Origin: Paulinella micropora
Taxonomy: Eukaryota; Cercozoa; Imbricatea; Euglyphida; Paulinellidae
Direction of reading: 5' to 3'
Assembly (NCBI GenBank): GCA_019918135.1
Contig: WBZZ01001212.1
Location: 1 to 42,651, forward strand
DNA length: 42,651 nucleotides
The notes beneath the pieces are model-generated. The model was not told the DNA's origin and ran no database searches. It saw only the letters and a program-made list of their open reading frames with translations. This document shows positions 39,813 through 42,651 of the stretch, piece by piece (within the stretch, counting starts at the first letter, position 1; each line of letters opens with the position of its first letter). The translations under genes were made by a program, and so were the position numbers.

Positions 39813-41036
39813 ATGTCCCACCAACGAAATTTGATAGCACAAAATCCTAAAGGAGAGTTCATTAACCTAAAAGTAGGATATGATGGACATATTGATAATA
39901 TGAAGACAGCCTTCGGCGAAACAACAACTGCACAATTAACACCAGTATTACAAGAAATCTTTCCATATACCATTAATACTAGGATATGGACAAAAACAGA
40001 AACAAAATCGTCTGTGTCATTTTTGGATAATATGGCTGAATTGAAAACAACTGCTAATGCTACGGCGGATGCTGGATTAGTAAGTAAAAGGAGAATAAAA
40101 TATAGAACTGGAACGGGTGTACTTGCTCGCTTTACTGCTCTATGGACAACGGATGATACAAAAGATTACTATTCATTTATTGGAATAGGAAACGACCTTA
40201 ACAATGGCTTTTATTTTTACAAAAATCAAGCAGGAATGAATATCGCACATTGTTCGGGAAATGCTGTAGATTATATTGACCAAGTGGATTGGGACGACCC
40301 TTGCGATGGAACTTCGGCTATGCCAGACTTAGATTGGAGTGTAGGAAATGTATTTCAAATTCAATTTCAGTATCTTGGGTTTGGTGCTATTAAGTTTTCA
40401 ATTGAAAATCCAGAGACTGGTGATTTCCAACTAGTTCATATGATTAAGTATGCTAATACGAATGATGAAGTAAGCCTGCGAAATACGACACTACCATTTA
40501 CAGCCGTAATGAGAAATGATGCAAAGACTGGAATACAAATTCTTAAAACGGCGAGTGCTAGTTTATTCGTTGAGGGGTCAAATACTATTAATACAAGTAT
40601 TACAAATACTGCGGAAGGAGACGAAAAAACAAGCACCACTGAAAGCCCCATTTTAAGTATCAGGAATAAAGCACTATTCAATAATAGCCTAACCAACTAT
40701 TCAAATGTCTTTCCTTCCTTGGTAAGTATTACGAACGAAGATACTAAGTCAAATGTTGTCAGAATGGTATTGAATGGGACACTAACAGGGGCTGGTTTTG
40801 CCGATGTTGATGCCACAACTTCAATCGTAGATACAGACACAAAAGCAACCGCTATCGCCAACGGAACGACAATTTTTAAGATTTATGTAAATGCCACCTC
40901 AACTCAACAGATTAATCTCAGAACTTACGATATTCAATTAACACCGAACGATGTTTTGACATTCACACAGAAGGCTGTGTCGGCAGGTGCTGGTAGCAAT
41001 ATTAATGTTATCGCTAACTTTATTGAAGACCATTGA
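39813..41036 (+). CDS. conserved algal-virus/virophage-type structural protein candidate
   Basis: 407 codons starting 52 bases after the MCP stop; AATATACA precedes the ATG. The N-terminal 240 residues carry a motif I associate with proteins encoded beside capsid genes in algal viruses, virophages and PLVs: FGETTTAQLTPVLQEIFPY, VSKRRIKYRTGTGVLARFTA, then GNVFQIQFQYLGFGAIKFSI and FQLVHMIKYANTND. The pattern is of a beta-sandwich (concanavalin-like) domain. The C-terminal 150 residues are Thr/Asn-rich beta sequence. A surface-exposed or accessory capsid role is likely. It is not an enzyme that I can recognise. Confidence 0.6.
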   Translation: MSHQRNLIAQNPKGEFINLKVGYDGHIDNMKTAFGETTTAQLTPVLQEIFPYTINTRIWTKTETKSSVSFLDNMAELKTTANATADAGLVSKRRIKYRTGTGVLARFTALWTTDDTKDYYSFIGIGNDLNNGFYFYKNQAGMNIAHCSGNAVDYIDQVDWDDPCDGTSAMPDLDWSVGNVFQIQFQYLGFGAIKFSIENPETGDFQLVHMIKYANTNDEVSLRNTTLPFTAVMRNDAKTGIQILKTASASLFVEGSNTINTSITNTAEGDEKTSTTESPILSIRNKALFNNSLTNYSNVFPSLVSITNEDTKSNVVRMVLNGTLTGAGFADVDATTSIVDTDTKATAIANGTTIFKIYVNATSTQQINLRTYDIQLTPNDVLTFTQKAVSAGAGSNINVIANFIEDH

Positions 41037-41576
41037 AGCAAAAAATTTAATAGAAGAAGATGTAATATCAATTATAAATATTTTTACCGCATCTTTGTTA
41101 TTAAAATAAGGTTGTTGAATTAAATATTCAAGGTATGGTTTATCAATCTTAGCGACATCTTCAATTTTCATTTTTTTGTACTTACCATATTGAAGAAAAA
41201 TGTCTGCTTCGTGTTGTTGTTCTTCTTTCTTTGCAATTTCTACCCCTACATTAGCCTTTATTTCAGTAATCCCCGTGGAAGGGACTTTGTCCCTTTCCAA
41301 ACCCGCGGGGGTATGGTAGGGGGTGAAACCCCCTCCATCTTTTAAATCAGCAGTCGTAAAAGGAGTGCTCTGCTCTTCGTCCAACACGTTTTCTAAAGGA
41401 ATAACTACTTTCACGTTATCATCTATGTTGGAAATCCCAACATTGGGCTTATATTGCTCATAAAAAGAAACAATGTCGGGTTTAGTCCATTTAATAGTGG
41501 GGTTCTTAACTTCGCTGTCAAGGTTCCATTTTTCAATTTCATTCAAGTAGTCCTGCTTGGTGCTCAGGTCTGTCAT
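40938..41576 (-). CDS. ExoX-C/DUF3820-like protein 1 with palindromic insert
   Basis: 212 codons from ATG 41576, with TATATATATCA directly before the start. Residues 129-158 are a small domain, YGKYKKMKIEDVAKIDKPYL then EYLIQQPYF, that matches the GKYKG...DVA...YLEW pattern of the exonuclease X C-terminal/DUF3820 type. Residues 80-103 (GGGFTPYHTPAGLERDKVPS) are encoded by a GC-rich, hairpin-rich insert unlike the AT-rich rest. The C-terminal 50 residues overlap the convergent structural gene by 99 bases, which may mean the true stop is lost by an indel. Role unknown; the domain often accompanies nucleases or polymerases. Confidence 0.55.
   Translation of the reverse strand: MTDLSTKQDYLNEIEKWNLDSEVKNPTIKWTKPDIVSFYEQYKPNVGISNIDDNVKVVIPLENVLDEEQSTPFTTADLKDGGGFTPYHTPAGLERDKVPSTGITEIKANVGVEIAKKEEQQHEADIFLQYGKYKKMKIEDVAKIDKPYLEYLIQQPYFNNKDAVKIFIIDITSSSIKFFASMVFNKVSDNINIATSTCRHSLLCECQNIVRC
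41271..41340. repeat. palindrome-rich GC insert inside the ExoX-C-like gene
   Basis: Two hairpins in 65 bp: GGAAGGGAC-TTT-GTCCCTTTCC, embedded between CCCCG and CGGGG arms, and AGGGGGT-GAA-ACCCCCT (41318-41334). The surrounding gene is about one third GC, while this block is GC-rich, yet the reading frame stays open through it. It behaves like a short palindromic element inserted in frame. Confidence 0.6.
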
Positions 41577-41604
41577 TGATATATATACTACAAAATAATT
41601 TTTA

Positions 41605-41892
41605 TTAAATGTATTTTTTTACTTCACTTTTAATGTCGGTAAATTTCTCAAACCAAGGCTGTTTCATAACCCATTCAAGATATGGCTTATCAATAACTGC
41701 TACATCTTGAATTTTCTTACCTTTATACTTACCAAATGGAAAAACATCGGTTGGCTTGCCAGCCCGCGCATTTTCAATTGCCTTTATTTGGTCTTGAATT
41801 ACCTTTTGGATATCTTTCAATGTGAAGGTTTCATTTTTATTTTCAATAGAGAGTTTTTCAAACTTCTCGCATAGTCTGGTGAGGGCGGACAT
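41605..41892 (-). CDS. ExoX-C/DUF3820-like protein 2
   Basis: 95 codons from ATG 41892, with TATATATACCA directly before it. Residues 51-81 (FPFGKYKGKKIQDVAVIDKP, then YLEWVMKQPWF) are the same domain as in the neighbouring gene and closer to the family consensus. The N-terminal half is a short charged helix. It is probably a duplication partner of the 41576 gene; both lie between the structural block and the polymerase, transcribed leftward. No catalytic motif is visible, so a nucleic-acid or protein-binding accessory role is more likely than nuclease activity. Confidence 0.6.
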   Translation of the reverse strand: MSALTRLCEKFEKLSIENKNETFTLKDIQKVIQDQIKAIENARAGKPTDVFPFGKYKGKKIQDVAVIDKPYLEWVMKQPWFEKFTDIKSEVKKYI

Positions 41893-41969
41893 TGGTATAT
41901 ATAGACTGATAAAAATTTATTGAAAAAAATTAATTAATTAATTGATATTTTAGAATTGCTCTCTCGTTT

Positions 41970-42651
41970 CTAATGTCTTTGGTATCCGTAAGGAATACTA
42001 TCATTTTCATTGATAAACTCCCGACCTTGCCATTTATTATCATTAACTTTCTTTTTTATGTTTGTAGTATGAACTATGCTAAAATGGTTAATATTTTGCT
42101 GTTTGCTATTTCGTGATAAATGAATTTTCTTCATTTGAAAATCTCTAACATTTTCAATGCTTTCGCCTAAATCCATCTTTTCATATACTTCTGGATTTAA
42201 CCCCTTTGAATTCAACCCCTTACCTCTAAGGTGGTAGTATCTCTTTTTTACTCCATCGTTTTCGTAGCATTCAATTATATGAACTCCTTTGTCTTTATGT
42301 TGAAAGTCATTCTTGGTAAGGTAAGGAGAAAGGCTTCATTCGTTGTAAATTCTAACATATACAATTTAGAAGCAATCCATATTCCTCTTATTATCTTACA
42401 GCAATCTCCTAAAGTCATCCGTTATTCCTCCGAGAGATTTATCACCAAGCCTTTTGATTAGTTTGGCGAACCTAACATGCAACACTAAACTATCGGTATC
42501 GGTGTAATAGAAGTCGGCTTCTATGTCTTTATTTGGATTAGCCTCTTTTATGTAGTTATACATAATTCGCCTGCTATATGCTAGAATGAAAAGCCCCGTA
42601 ATGAGAAGGTTTGGTTATGCTCTCTTCAATTATTACTTCATTTCTGGGCAT
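41970..42651 (-). pseudogene. family B DNA polymerase, C-terminal part, frameshifted
   Basis: Reading leftward from the window edge: LLITGLFILAYSRRIMYNYI, then FYYTDTDSLVLH (motif C with the two catalytic Asp, near 42490-42512) and LGGITDDF. A frame change follows, with IIRGIWIASKLYML. A second frame change leads to the tail, including ECYENDGVKKRYYHLRGKGL and ending at 41970. This order is that of the palm and thumb of protein-primed family B polymerases as encoded by Polintons. At least two frame changes inside 680 bases, and probably a third near the window edge, indicate a broken gene or assembly indels. The exonuclease and N-terminal parts lie outside the window. Confidence 0.65.

Larger units (their letters stand above)
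25495..42651. mobile_element. integrated Polinton-like virus / Maverick-type element (left end to window edge)
   Basis: From about 25.5 kb the DNA becomes AT-rich and carries rve integrase, packaging ATPase, adenain-like protease, penton-type and double-jelly-roll-type capsid proteins and a family B DNA polymerase. This is the defining core set of Polintons/Mavericks and related PLVs or virophages. The left border is set by the end of Copia coding sequence. The first bases (AGTAGTATAATATCC) would fit the 5'-AG start and short tandem end repeats described for Polintons, but the other terminus is outside the window, so terminal inverted repeats and target duplication cannot be tested. At least 17 kb are present. 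Confidence 0.85.

Overview
The window is nuclear DNA of a eukaryote. It contains GT-AG introns with long polypyrimidine tracts, DIRS-type, Copia-type and CACTA-type transposons, abundant microsatellites, and no bacterial-style operon except inside one integrated virus-like element. The species cannot be named from the sequence. The combination of Copia, tyrosine-recombinase retroelement, CACTA and Polinton-like virus (PLV) DNA would suit a protist, alga or early-diverging fungus. Almost no host gene is visible; one short two-exon gene start near 19.45 kb is the only candidate.

Layout. 1-1.5 kb: a decayed gag-like reading frame on the minus strand. 1.5-6.1 kb: Copia-type element 1 (gag, MYND zinc finger, aspartic protease, first part of integrase). 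It stops abruptly where a C-tract/ATACC palindrome cassette begins, followed by a G-rich 7-bp array (unit TATGGGG) up to about 6.97 kb. 7.0-7.7 kb: AT-rich DNA with a 193-bp-offset direct repeat and a GC-rich patch. 7.7-14.05 kb: a DIRS-like retroelement (gag with CCCH finger, RT/RNase H with a long polyglutamine tract, tyrosine recombinase). 14.1-19.0 kb: a CACTA/EnSpm transposase on the minus strand, multi-exon and broken, whose introns carry the same C-tract/ATACC cassettes and whose acidic-serine exon is multiplied in tandem. 19.0-20.5 kb: a short two-exon gene start and CT tracts. 20.5-25.5 kb: Copia-type element 2, of the same MYND-bearing family as element 1, cut off just after the integrase core.

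From about 25.5 kb to the end the base composition drops sharply to AT-rich. The genes become short, tightly packed and virus-like: retroviral-type integrase, tail-fibre-like protein with an S74 intramolecular chaperone, A32-like packaging ATPase, Ulp1/adenain-like protease, penton-type minor capsid protein, double-jelly-roll-type major capsid protein candidate, a protein with a motif I associate with algal-virus and virophage structural proteins, two ExoX-C-like proteins, zinc fingers, a membrane protein, a basic core-like protein, and the C-terminal part of a family B DNA polymerase at the right edge. This is an integrated Polinton-like virus or Maverick relative inserted into Copia element 2. 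It runs off the right edge of the window.

Within the PLV the morphogenesis genes (ATPase, protease, penton, MCP) lie in one rightward block, while the integrase and left-end genes run leftward from a divergent promoter near 28.8 kb. Most PLV starts are immediately preceded by a TATATA-type motif, which suggests a shared promoter signal and very short leaders. Several PLV genes (tail fibre, ATPase, protease, polymerase) are interrupted by single frameshifts, so the copy is either decaying or affected by homopolymer errors in the assembly.
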